Positions 54,539 to 62,520 of a stretch of DNA of 64,000 nucleotides are shown one piece after another. Within the stretch, counting starts at the first letter, position 1, and every line of letters starts with the position of its first letter. The stretch is from the NCBI RefSeq assembly GCF_013369385.1, contig NZ_SZTO01000001.1:247234-311233 (forward strand), read 5' to 3'. A model generated the notes under the pieces. That model did not search any database. It had not been told where the DNA came from and saw nothing but the letters and a program-made list of their open reading frames with translations. This DNA comes from Vibrio sp. 05-20-BW147. GTDB lineage: Bacteria > Pseudomonadota > Gammaproteobacteria > Enterobacterales > Vibrionaceae. A program made the position numbers and the translations under genes.

Positions 54539-55276
54539 GTGACATCGTCGAATAACCATCATGAAGATCAAGATGACGTGGTTGTCATTGAAGAGCGCGA
54601 TAACAAAACAATCGTTTACATTGCAATCTCGGCTGTTCTTGGTATGGCGTTTGGTGGTTTGTTGGGATCCCACTTTACTGCCAAGCGTTGGGAAGATAAC
54701 TATCAGCAGTTAGAAACGCAGTACAAAGCGTCGGTGTCTGACAACAGTAAGTTGGCAGTCAATTTACAGTCTCGTGAAGCCCAGCTTGACAAAGAGTTGG
54801 ACAATAAACTTGAATCTGAACTCGCTCTGCGTCAAAAAGAGCACCAAGCAGAGCTTAACAAACTACACAATCAACTGACCGAGATGGAAAAGTTAAATAT
54901 TGCGTTAGAAGGGCAACTAAAAACTCAGCAAGCGCAAATTGATTCTGCCCAACAAGAAAATGACAAGCTCAACCGTCAGGCGGACATGCAAGCCAACGTT
55001 TTTGAACGTTCTCGTGATATTTTCCGACGTGAAATGGAGATTAGCCAAGATCTCGAGAAGTTGGAGAAAGAGCGTGAAATCTTGGTTCCTACGCTTGAGA
55101 AGTTAAAAAAAGAGTGCGAAATTTATTTGGCTGGCACCTCTTGGGATGCGAAATCAGATGCGTGTGATAAGCAGGACGAAGCCTCTTCGCGTTTGAGCCA
55201 GATAGATCAACTGATTGAAGTTTACAAAATGGACTTGAAGCAAATTCGCTCTATTACTCAAGATCTTGGCCTGTAG
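54539..55276 (+). CDS. Membrane-anchored coiled-coil protein
   Basis: 245 aa, GTG start with GGAG about 9 bases upstream. A polar acidic N-terminus precedes one membrane helix (TIVYIAISAVLGMAFGGLLGSHF, about 24-46); the rest is almost continuous coiled coil (LDKELDNKLESELALRQKEHQAELNKLHNQLTEME-type heptads) with two Cys near CEIYLAGTSWDAKSDAC. Type II topology with a periplasmic rod is the simplest reading. No family recognised. It may bind the 52-aa partner encoded upstream. A 17-bp-stem terminator follows. Confidence 0.75.
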   Translation: MTSSNNHHEDQDDVVVIEERDNKTIVYIAISAVLGMAFGGLLGSHFTAKRWEDNYQQLETQYKASVSDNSKLAVNLQSREAQLDKELDNKLESELALRQKEHQAELNKLHNQLTEMEKLNIALEGQLKTQQAQIDSAQQENDKLNRQADMQANVFERSRDIFRREMEISQDLEKLEKEREILVPTLEKLKKECEIYLAGTSWDAKSDACDKQDEASSRLSQIDQLIEVYKMDLKQIRSITQDLGL

Positions 55277-55328
55277 TAACGAAGTAACTGCATGCATACT
55301 TAATCAAGAAAAGAACGCGTGCCTCCTG

Positions 55329-55368
55329 ATAAAACAAAGCCCAGCGAATATGCTGGGTTTTGTTTTAT
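55329..55368 (+). terminator. Very long-stem terminator
   Basis: 17-bp stem (one G-T pair) starting ATAAAACAAA, 6-nt loop; ends in TTTTGTTTTAT. Confidence 0.92.
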
Positions 55369-55645
55369 CCGCTAGCCAGAGACGGTGTTATTTTTATGGG
55401 TTGGCTACTTACATATCTGTAAACACAGATGAGGCAGCAATGCGAAGGTGCGGAAATTCTTTTTGACCGTAGAAAAAATGAAGTGGCTCTGTGCCTGAGC
55501 CACCGAGAGCAGACCCTAAGATAGAGTGAAACTTAGGTTCTTCTAAAGAGCTATCCTTGCTCAATTTCCAGCTATTTTTAGCCATCTACGATTAAAAACA
55601 GTGAATGTTTAGGTTGATATTAATTATTGTTGTAAATGTTTTCTA
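55369..55645. other. Convergent gap with three hairpins and a possible 58-aa frame
   Basis: Plus-strand hairpins: ATCTGT-AAAC-ACAGAT at 55415-55430, GTGGCTC/GAGCCAC at 55483-55503, CCTAAG/CTTAGG at 55514-55537. On the minus strand the second is followed by a T-run. A 58-aa reading frame covers the same area (next entry). Confidence 0.35.
55409..55585 (-). CDS. Doubtful small reading frame, 58 aa
   Basis: MAKNSWKLSKDSSLEEPKF to IAASSVFTDM, starting directly after an in-frame TAG. There is no ribosome-binding site before the ATG. Composition is protein-like, but hairpins overlap it, so a structured RNA or fragment is equally possible. Kept as low confidence. Confidence 0.25.
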   Translation of the reverse strand: MAKNSWKLSKDSSLEEPKFHSILGSALGGSGTEPLHFFYGQKEFPHLRIAASSVFTDM

Positions 55646-55661
55646 CCCCCCAATCGGGGGG
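55646..55661 (-). terminator. Hairpin after the chemoreceptor gene
   Basis: Perfect CCCCCC-GATT-GGGGGG stem on the minus strand, just after the stop, without a strong T-run. Confidence 0.6.
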
Positions 55662-55671
55662 AGCTTTGGTT

Positions 55672-57666
55672 TCACAACGTAAATTCATTCAACTTGCCTT
55701 GAACGCGAGATACTTCTTTTTGATATCCATTGACGATGTCGTTGAGGTTGTTGGCATGGCTACCTGTTCGATGAGCGATATCTGCTAAAACATCAACGTC
55801 TTTATCAATGGCTTCGCTCGCTTTCGATTGTTCAATCGTTGCATTCGCAATACTACTAATATGTTGATTGACTTGTTCTATGGCATTCTCAAGCTTCTCT
55901 ACACTCTGTTTTACCACATCAACGGAATGGAAAGTCTCGTCACTGGCTTGTTTGCTCTTTGCCATGTTGTCGACAGCGAGCTTCGTATTGTCACGAATCT
56001 TATCGAGTAACTTACTGATACTTTCTGTCGCTTCTTGGCTACGTTGAGCAAGATCTCGAACTTCAGAAGAGACCACCGCGAACCCTCGACCGTGTTCGCC
56101 TGCACGTGCCGCCTCAATGGCTGCATTGAGCGCCAGCAAATTGGTTTGTTCGGAGACGGCGTTGATGGTCGCGACAATTTGACCAATACTTTGAGTATCA
56201 CTCTCTAACTCGTGCATGCAGTTTTGAGTCGCATCGATTTGAGCAAGCAAGCTTTTAACGGAATTGAAGGAAGAAGAACTCTGGTTCTGACACTCTAACA
56301 CTTGTTGATTCATGCTGTCGGTGTCTTCAGTCGCCCGCTCGGCAGAATGGGCAATTTCAACGCTAGACTGAGAAAGCTCCGTCATGGCTGTAGCGATGTT
56401 GTCACACTTGGCGATAGTTTCTTGACCGCTGTTATCAAGGTCACCAGAGGTGGCGATAATTTGGTTGAGTCTTTCTGTACTGTGATCGTTGGTATTTTTT
56501 ACATCTTTAATCAAATGTCGAATAGCGTGATTGAGTTTATTGACACTAGCGGCAATTGAAGCGATCTCGTCTCGACCAGTTTGATCCAAATCGACCGAAA
56601 GGTCGCAGCTTTTTGCCATATCAGATAACTTTTCAGTAAGGTGACCCACTCGGTTACGAAGGCTGCTGACGGTGGCAATTACAATCCAAGCAAACAACGT
56701 TGATAGAATCGCGGCAGCCACTGTTAGAATATTGCGTGTGGTTGTTGCACTTTCGGCCTTATGCTCTGAAACAGCGTTCATCTCTGCTTGCAGCGCATTG
56801 CGTACTTGATTGATCAAAGTGATTCGCTCTGTCGCTAACTTAAACCACTCCTGCGACGTTGGGCCATTGATGGCATCAAGCTGTTGAGCCTGAGATAGAA
56901 AGCTTTTTTGAATGCTTTCTACTTGCTGCCAAATCTGATTTCGTTCTTGGTTTTGCAATAGCTGTTTGAACTGATTGGGTAACTCGAGTAAAGCGCTACG
57001 TCGAGCGTAATCGCCAGAGCCAATATAGCTTTGAATATTGGCATAGACGACGGGTGTTGCTTGGCCACGAGCAAACACGCCATTCAGAGCCCCGCGTACC
57101 TGTCCGGCTCTCTCTTTCATAATAATGATTGATACGAGGGATTCACCCAAAGCACCCAACTCGTGGTTCTCCACCTGAGAAAGCATGAGGCGGCTATTGT
57201 CTATGGCAAGTTGGTTGAGATTAGAGTAATAGCCGAATGGGGCTATAGTTGGAGTCAACTTATCAACTCCTGACCGCACGCTGCTTAATTGGCTCAGTTG
57301 CTGTGAGATATCACTGATCAGGGTGCTGACAAAAGCGTTGTCCAATTGCTCAGATTTGAAACTGCGCAGAGCATCAATAGCTTGATCTGCTTTTCCTCTT
57401 TGCAGCTGCAGTGCAGACACTTGTTCTGCATTGCCTTTACTGCCCAAAACACCAGCAGTGAGGCCCCTTTCAACAGCTAGATTATGCGCTAAATTATCAA
57501 ACAATATCACCAGTTGAATAGCTTCTCTGTCGACTTCGGACATTTTGGCTTGTCGATTGAGATCCAAGATGGTGTTTCCTGAAAGGAAAATAGACACGAG
57601 TAGTGGAACTCCAGCAACCACACTCACGATAATGTAGAGTTGGAACCGACGTAAAAGCGAATGCAT
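55672..57666 (-). CDS. Methyl-accepting chemotaxis protein with NIT sensor domain
   Basis: 664 aa. TM helix about 10-30, a long helical periplasmic domain with the NIT-type motif [18 protein letters not shown], which in the family is linked to nitrate/nitrite sensing, second helix about 315-337, HAMP ([19 protein letters not shown]...), and the cytoplasmic signalling hairpin tip [38 protein letters not shown]. It sits at the inner membrane and signals to CheA/CheW. There is no C-terminal CheR pentapeptide. Confidence 0.92.
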   Translation of the reverse strand: MHSLLRRFQLYIIVSVVAGVPLLVSIFLSGNTILDLNRQAKMSEVDREAIQLVILFDNLAHNLAVERGLTAGVLGSKGNAEQVSALQLQRGKADQAIDALRSFKSEQLDNAFVSTLISDISQQLSQLSSVRSGVDKLTPTIAPFGYYSNLNQLAIDNSRLMLSQVENHELGALGESLVSIIIMKERAGQVRGALNGVFARGQATPVVYANIQSYIGSGDYARRSALLELPNQFKQLLQNQERNQIWQQVESIQKSFLSQAQQLDAINGPTSQEWFKLATERITLINQVRNALQAEMNAVSEHKAESATTTRNILTVAAAILSTLFAWIVIATVSSLRNRVGHLTEKLSDMAKSCDLSVDLDQTGRDEIASIAASVNKLNHAIRHLIKDVKNTNDHSTERLNQIIATSGDLDNSGQETIAKCDNIATAMTELSQSSVEIAHSAERATEDTDSMNQQVLECQNQSSSSFNSVKSLLAQIDATQNCMHELESDTQSIGQIVATINAVSEQTNLLALNAAIEAARAGEHGRGFAVVSSEVRDLAQRSQEATESISKLLDKIRDNTKLAVDNMAKSKQASDETFHSVDVVKQSVEKLENAIEQVNQHISSIANATIEQSKASEAIDKDVDVLADIAHRTGSHANNLNDIVNGYQKEVSRVQGKLNEFTL

Positions 57667-57887
57667 ATAACCTCTCTAAGCCACTTTCTTATGTAACGAG
57701 TGGCGTTTTTATATTAATAATCACTAAACAAGTATAGAACCAAGTTTGGAGAGTGATGGCTGGTAATTGAAATTAACGTTGTTTAAATCACACAAAAATT
57801 AATGGGTTTGATATCAAACGATTAAAAGATGAATGGAATGAACTAGTAGTTACTGATAATGAGATTGATAGCATAATGATTGAGTGT
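57667..57887. other. Upstream of the chemoreceptor gene
   Basis: About 220 bp, AT-rich, no gene; should carry the minus-strand promoter of the chemoreceptor gene next to the LuxO-type sites. Confidence 0.45.
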
Positions 57888-57916
57888 TTGCATTTTGAAA
57901 ATGCAATATGCAATTT
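57888..57916. promoter_or_regulatory. LuxO-type upstream activating sites of the Qrr gene
   Basis: TTGCATTTTGAAAATGCAA at 57888-57906 is a perfect 19-bp palindrome, followed by a second TGCAATATGCAA-type element. TTGCA/TGCAA halves match the known LuxO enhancer motif, and the location, about 100 bp before the sigma-54 promoter, fits an enhancer. Confidence 0.7.
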
Positions 57917-57975
57917 TGTGTGTATAAATACGCCAATTTGATAAGGAGTTTGTGATTTTATGCCCACATTAAACT

Positions 57976-57991
57976 TGGCACGTATTCTGCT
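57976..57991 (+). promoter_or_regulatory. Sigma-54 promoter of the Qrr gene
   Basis: TGGCAC-GTATT-CTGC: -24 TGGCAC and -12 TGC with correct spacing (one mismatch to TTGC). Predicted start at 58002, which is the known first base type of Qrr RNAs. Confidence 0.9.
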
Positions 57992-58001
57992 TTAGTTAAG
58001 G

Positions 58002-58109
58002 TGACCCTAATTAAGCCGAGGGTCACCTAGCCAACTGACGTTGTTAGTGAATAAAGACTTGTTCACACATATATACGGCCAAACACCTGATTGTGTTTGG
58101 CCTTTTTTT
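58002..58109 (+). ncRNA. qrr: Qrr quorum-regulatory small RNA
   Basis: 108 nt, the typical Qrr length. The 5' hairpin (TGACCCTAATTAAGCCGAGGGTCA area) is followed by the near-invariant pairing region CTAGCCAACTGACGTTGTTA, which base-pairs with hapR/luxR-type and aphA mRNAs, then stem III. It ends in a GGCCAAACAC/GTGTTTGGCC terminator with T7. It is transcribed from a sigma-54 promoter activated by phosphorylated LuxO at low cell density and works with Hfq. Which Qrr paralogue this is cannot be decided here. The terminator's T tract overlaps the stop of the minus-strand regulator gene. Confidence 0.95.
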
Positions 58110-59631
58110 ATTCCTCTTCAGAACATTTGGCATAACAGCTTGGCTGTCTTGGACAGACAGCACCACGAGAACAGATGAGACGAGCAGGGGCTTCGATTCC
58201 TCGTTCAATCCATTTGATGTTCAATATTTTTGCGATGGTCTTGAGGTCTTTTCGCATGTGGAAAGGAATTTCAGCACTTCCGCCTTGTTTGACACAAAGG
58301 CGTTTCAGTTCTTCCGCAATCTCGAGTGCATCGCCACCTTGGGCGTTAATAGCAGGGTTAAGGTCGATGCCGGCACACAACACTCGGTTGTTGCCCGCAG
58401 GATCCATGACGTTAATGGATTCACAGCAGTAGAGTCTTGGCTCGTTGCCAACGTTTAGGATAGACAATTGCGCAGAACTACCATTTCTTGGTTCAGACAA
58501 GCGACGAAAAACGGCCCAGTGCTGGCATGGGTCGTTCACGGTACGCATGTTACCCCAAGGAAGAGGGATACCATTGCCCCGGTAAACCGCTTTTAACTTG
58601 CCCGGTCCGTAGGCATCGAAGTAGTGCCAATGTGGATAAGGGGACACGACGGTCATTCTTCTCATCGCTACTGAAGGAGAAACCCCTGCTTTTTGATGGA
58701 CATCGATCTCATAGCCAGAACGATCAAGCAACTGTCGAAATGGCACTTTAGGGCAAAGTAATGCACCAGCAAAAAAGCTCGATTCAAAATCTCGCCAGGC
58801 TTGCAAAATATCTTGTGAGTTGAGATCAGAAGTTGGGCTAAAATCGTCAACTTGATCCCAGTTATTTTGATGACCAATCGAGAGTACATTCTTGACGTTG
58901 TCGCTACTGTGCAAAATTCGGTGGCCGATATACACCGCGAGATCGTATTTGAGACGGGTAGGATAGTCACGCATCATGTTATTGAGGTAGATGGTTCCCG
59001 GCGCTTCCATGAACGATGTCACTAGCTGTTTGGCGTTGACTCCCAGTTCGTCCACCACATCTTTGGGTGTCCGGTTAATCCAACGAATATCGAGGCCCAG
59101 GCTTTTTGCGATATCGATTAAGTCTTCAACCGAAAGGTTCAGACGCTTTTTCCCCACTTCTTCTGCTGCGCGTTCAAGATCTGGAAAGTGGTTCTGATTC
59201 GCTTCTTGATGTGCACGAATCAGCAAATGCGCGAATTGACGTCCAGTAATGCCGGTTTGTGACAGCATTTCTGGTATTGCGATTTGTAAAATGTCGTTAG
59301 AGAAAAGAAAACTCGGTTCGAGGGCCATCCCGTTAAGGCCGCCGCGACTACCTTTGTTGGGGGTAATCGCCTCGAGCTCAGGCTCATCATCCAAAAACCA
59401 AGCGGGGTCCTTTTGAAATACCTCCGCAATGACTTCCAACATATCGATGCTTGGAACGCGTTTTCCTCGCTCGATCATAGAAAGATAAGAAACGGATGGC
59501 GCGTATTCAGGGTTAATTCGAATACAACGCGCAGAGAGGTCTTCCATCGTTAAATGGTTATTTTTCCGCAAGTTTCTAATCTTTGTTCCCAGAAAATGCG
59601 ATTGGCGAATCAAGCTTTTTGACACAGACAT
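58108..59631 (-). CDS. XRE regulator of the DUF3612/ScfR type
   Basis: 507 aa. An N-terminal lambda-type helix-turn-helix (FLGTKIRNLRKNNHLTMEDLSARC, SVSYLSMIERGKRVPSIDMLEVIAEVF) is followed by an IrrE/DUF955-like middle (LAVYIGHRILHSSDNV), and a C-terminal part resembling short-chain fatty-acyl regulators (DUF2083/DUF3612). The tail contains four cysteines (487, 493, 499, 503) in a CX5CX5CX3C pattern that may bind metal or an iron-sulfur cluster. ScfR-type regulators control acetate/propionate and glyoxylate genes. It is divergent from the malate-synthase-like gene. Confidence 0.85.
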   Translation of the reverse strand: MSVSKSLIRQSHFLGTKIRNLRKNNHLTMEDLSARCIRINPEYAPSVSYLSMIERGKRVPSIDMLEVIAEVFQKDPAWFLDDEPELEAITPNKGSRGGLNGMALEPSFLFSNDILQIAIPEMLSQTGITGRQFAHLLIRAHQEANQNHFPDLERAAEEVGKKRLNLSVEDLIDIAKSLGLDIRWINRTPKDVVDELGVNAKQLVTSFMEAPGTIYLNNMMRDYPTRLKYDLAVYIGHRILHSSDNVKNVLSIGHQNNWDQVDDFSPTSDLNSQDILQAWRDFESSFFAGALLCPKVPFRQLLDRSGYEIDVHQKAGVSPSVAMRRMTVVSPYPHWHYFDAYGPGKLKAVYRGNGIPLPWGNMRTVNDPCQHWAVFRRLSEPRNGSSAQLSILNVGNEPRLYCCESINVMDPAGNNRVLCAGIDLNPAINAQGGDALEIAEELKRLCVKQGGSAEIPFHMRKDLKTIAKILNIKWIERGIEAPARLICSRGAVCPRQPSCYAKCSEEE

Positions 59632-59633
59632 TT

Positions 59634-59670
59634 TGTAAAATTCACACTGTAAAATTTTTGTTGTGAAATT
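59634..59670. promoter_or_regulatory. Operator candidate at the regulator/malate-synthase-like divergent promoter
   Basis: TGTAAAATT occurs twice (59634, 59648; period 14), and AATTCACA/TGTGAAATT form an inverted pair around them. The elements lie next to the regulator's ATG, fitting autoregulation and control of the divergent gene. Confidence 0.55.
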
Positions 59671-59813
59671 GTAGTAAAAAATTCGCTAGTCTACATACTA
59701 AGAGAGCAAGGAAAAGAACCTTCAACTTCACAAATTTGCTTGCAACGAAAACGTAAGTTTGAAGTATGTGCTCTAAAACAAAATTGTTGTGTGTTATCCA
59801 AGAGGACAAGACG

Positions 59814-60386
59814 ATGAATATGCTGACATTCGATAAAAATGAAAACCAACAACAACGCCCATTTATCGCTGAAGCCGTATTTGCCGTCGAAGCGGTAAAT
59901 TCTAATCAGCAAGATGAAAAACAACAAAAAGCGAAACAGCTTCTCGACAGAATGTTTCCGCTAGAATCTGGCTCGCATCAAGACGTCACCAGCTACGTGA
60001 TCGATTATCGTCACCTAATGGCATATTTTGCAGATGGTTCTCACAGTGGCCTTCAAGCACCCAAACATTTTGTCGCTTTCACGGGTGAGAAAGAAGATCC
60101 TTGCTCTATCTTGCTCCGCGATGAATCAGGCAGCCACATTGAAGTGATGCTGGGTTGCCACAAAGGCACAGGAAGTGTAGAACTTGTTGATATCGATGAT
60201 ATTCAATTGGAAACGCGCACGACCTTTAGCCCTGAATTAACTGGCGATGCACCAACAGCAATGCGTCATTGGATCAGTCTAGTGAAAGGCGATGTGAATG
60301 GTAAGCCAATGGCAAGCAGTGAAGATAAAGAGTACACCGCGAAAAGTGGTGATGATTATGTACTTCGCTACTGCTATAGCATTTAA
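59814..60386 (+). CDS. Stand-alone malate-synthase-G-like domain protein
   Basis: 190 aa from MNMLTFDKNENQQ, with GAGG eight bases upstream. Residues 43-113 resemble the inserted beta domain of malate synthase G: LLDRMFPLESGSHQDVTSY against E. coli GlcB FLDESLPLENGSYQDVVAF, and CSILLRDESGSHIEVML against CILLKNNGLHIELQI (GlcB recalled from memory). Residues 150-190 resemble a later GlcB stretch. The TIM-barrel catalytic region and its Arg, Glu and Asp residues are absent, so it cannot be a normal malate synthase. The divergent ScfR-like regulator suggests a role in acyl or glyoxylate metabolism, perhaps ligand binding. Cytoplasmic. Confidence 0.7.
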   Translation: MNMLTFDKNENQQQRPFIAEAVFAVEAVNSNQQDEKQQKAKQLLDRMFPLESGSHQDVTSYVIDYRHLMAYFADGSHSGLQAPKHFVAFTGEKEDPCSILLRDESGSHIEVMLGCHKGTGSVELVDIDDIQLETRTTFSPELTGDAPTAMRHWISLVKGDVNGKPMASSEDKEYTAKSGDDYVLRYCYSI

Positions 60387-60471
60387 TGCTGCTTCTATTG
60401 GTTAATGTTGACGTGAAAATACATTCAACTTATACGAATGAGACTATTGAGTAGGTCATTAAGCAACATAA

Positions 60472-60497
60472 TAAGCCACAGGTATTCCTGTGGCTTA
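60472..60497. terminator. Bidirectional hairpin between convergent genes
   Basis: TAAGCCACAGG, 4-nt loop, CCTGTGGCTTA, perfect 11-bp stem; T-rich on the minus-strand side. Confidence 0.6.
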
Positions 60498-60520
60498 GAG
60501 CAAAGCAATCTAATGCTGTT

Positions 60521-61357
60521 TTATGGCAATTGTTCTAAAAATGGAGATAAACCAATTAACTCATCAATGATCTCTTTGGTTTGTCGGGAATAGATGATCT
60601 TATCTGTAGAGCCAACAAGTTGGATCGAACATATTTTTTTAGATACAACGATTTGACGTAGTACTCTTAAAACGATTTGACTGTCTATCAGTTTATGTGT
60701 TTCTAAACCATTTCCTGGAACCAAAGAAGCAAGATCAACATTGATAACAATTTGATCGCAGTGTTGAATAAATCCGCTTAACTGAGCTTTAAGTTGGTTT
60801 CGACTTAAAAATCCACATTCATCCCAGCCAACCCAATCACAGCCAAGATCTTCGGCGTAATCTAACGTTTGTGTACTCACTTGCTCAGTATCGATGCCAA
60901 TACAAAATAGTTTTGCCTGTGGGTAACGGGACAAGAGAAAGTGGAAAGCACTGCCTACTTGAAGATCAAGAGTTTGTTTAAGCTCAAAGCTATGTCCGAT
61001 GTGAACAACGCCAACGCTAGTGTTGTCTTGCGCCAACGTTGGTAGGCTATTCAGCAACATTTCATGCCCGTTGGCGAACACGGTTGGAATCAGGCCGAGT
61101 GCCAAAGAGTGGTTCAAAGCTCGTTGGAATGCACTATTCGTGTGGCCATCTAACACAAAATGGTTGGCTTCAGTAAGCGGTGCTGCAGACTGCTGCTGGT
61201 ACAACCAGTCTGAAGCATTGGATAAAATTTGCTGCGCAGTTTCAAACTCTAGCACTGACATCGGTTTTACGTATTGGCAAACCGACATAAAGTAAAACAT
61301 AGGTGCTTGATATGCGTTGGCAGGAGCCAAACGGTGGCGTTTGAATAAGCTTAGCAT
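60521..61357 (-). CDS. Degenerate arginase-family (ureohydrolase-like) protein
   Basis: 278 aa. The fold order of arginase/agmatinase/HutG is traceable: ANGHEMLLNSL (GGGHE-type loop; His98 kept), VGVVHIGHSFELK where active members have NFDAHFDLR, and INVDLASLVPG where active members have SIDLDVLP. The two Asp/His metal ligands of DAHFD and the second Asp of DLD are lost, so a binuclear manganese site cannot form as known. It is probably a non-catalytic or altered-function paralogue. AAAGGT precedes its ATG, six bases after the IclR stop, so it is co-transcribed with the IclR gene. Confidence 0.65.
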   Translation of the reverse strand: MLSLFKRHRLAPANAYQAPMFYFMSVCQYVKPMSVLEFETAQQILSNASDWLYQQQSAAPLTEANHFVLDGHTNSAFQRALNHSLALGLIPTVFANGHEMLLNSLPTLAQDNTSVGVVHIGHSFELKQTLDLQVGSAFHFLLSRYPQAKLFCIGIDTEQVSTQTLDYAEDLGCDWVGWDECGFLSRNQLKAQLSGFIQHCDQIVINVDLASLVPGNGLETHKLIDSQIVLRVLRQIVVSKKICSIQLVGSTDKIIYSRQTKEIIDELIGLSPFLEQLP

Positions 61358-61363
61358 TATTGA

Positions 61364-62083
61364 TTACCTTTCAGGTGGAAGCGCTCTTGCTGCCTGCAAA
61401 ACGTGTAAAATGATGCGTTGTTTGTCTGTTTCTACTCGATGTGCCGGAGCCATAACAGAAACTGCGCCAATCAACTTACTTCCTTTCATGACCGGCGCGC
61501 TAATTCCAGAAACGCCTGGGTCAATTTCCGATGTGCTGATTGCGTAACCGTTGGTACGTATATTTGCCAGTTCGTCTTGCCAAGTTGCTAGCCGGTGGTC
61601 TTGACCAAAATAGCGTAAAATTCGTTCACAACGCTCTGGTGGCATAAAAGCCAGCATAACTTTGGATGAGGCGCCACGCAGTAGAGGTTGACTTTGACCC
61701 TGGACGTAGCTACAACGTAGCGCCTGCATACTTTCTTTTTGACGAACGCACAATGCTCTATACCCAACGGGAACCATATATGCAGCGAGCTCACCCGTTT
61801 GATGTTGTAAACGTGCTAGGATCGCTTCTACCGATTCCAGATTGTGTTGCGAATTTTGGTAACTATGCATCAGTAGAAGCGCTGCTGGTCCAACGATGAA
61901 GGTTTTCTCGTGAGCACTTTCTTCAATTAAGTTCCACTCTTTCAAAAGCTTGAGGTGGCGATACAAGCTGCTGAGCGGAACAGCAAGCTGTTCACTTAAG
62001 GTTTTGGCAGAAACGGGCTCGTCGTTTACCGCTACCTGCATCAGCAGTTGTAAGGTTTTCTCATTGACTTGATTGGCATTCAT
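61364..62083 (-). CDS. IclR family transcription regulator
   Basis: 239 aa. An N-terminal winged helix (EKTLQLLMQVAVNDEPVSAKTLSEQLAVPLSSLYRHLKLLKEWNLI) is followed by the IclR effector domain (GAASSKVMLAFMPPERCERIL, GYAISTSEIDPGVSGISAPVM). It usually binds a small organic acid as a dimer or tetramer. It is followed after 6 bp by the arginase-like gene, which is its likely target or co-regulated partner. The promoter lies in the AT-rich region to the right. Confidence 0.9.
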   Translation of the reverse strand: MNANQVNEKTLQLLMQVAVNDEPVSAKTLSEQLAVPLSSLYRHLKLLKEWNLIEESAHEKTFIVGPAALLLMHSYQNSQHNLESVEAILARLQHQTGELAAYMVPVGYRALCVRQKESMQALRCSYVQGQSQPLLRGASSKVMLAFMPPERCERILRYFGQDHRLATWQDELANIRTNGYAISTSEIDPGVSGISAPVMKGSKLIGAVSVMAPAHRVETDKQRIILHVLQAARALPPER

Positions 62084-62520
62084 CTAACTTTTTCCAAATA
62101 TTTTTATCCCGAACGGTCTTATAGCACAAATATAATTCTTATCATCTGGGAAATGAAGTCAAAAAAAATACCATTTTTCTCACTAAATAAGAAATTGCGC
62201 ATGATACAAGACCATGGGGAGAGAAAATGGTCGTGCAACCAAATGGGTTTCTAATATTTGTGTATCTTATGAAACGCATATCTTAGTTGAAGTCGTGCTT
62301 TTTTGTATAACTCTGGCTGTTGGAAAAACACGTTCCACTAGAGTTTTGGCTCTAGGCTTAGTAATGCAATAAAATAGTGTTTTATTGTTATTTTGTTGTT
62401 TTTAATAACAAAATGCACTTTGAGATAACAGTTGTTCGCCCGAAAGTATTTGCAAGGTAATGTGAAGTGATTCAAAATTCACTGGTATATCCAGTAGAGA
62501 TAATATGAACCAAGGTTTTT
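62084..62520. other. AT-rich divergent promoter region, IclR and MaoC genes
   Basis: 437 bp without a supported gene. Contains CTAGAG/CTCTAG hairpin (about 62339-62357) and ATTTTGTT-N9-AACAAAAT inverted repeat (62390-62414), possible operator sites for the MaoC gene. Confidence 0.5.

Noticed and set aside
62069..62254. 61-aa frame in the IclR/MaoC gap
   Set aside because: It overlaps the IclR start on the opposite strand, lacks a ribosome-binding site and shows no protein-like pattern.
62390..62414. HapR/LuxR quorum box in the MaoC promoter
   Set aside because: Arm length and spacing do not match the known HapR/LuxR consensus, although the inverted repeat itself is real.
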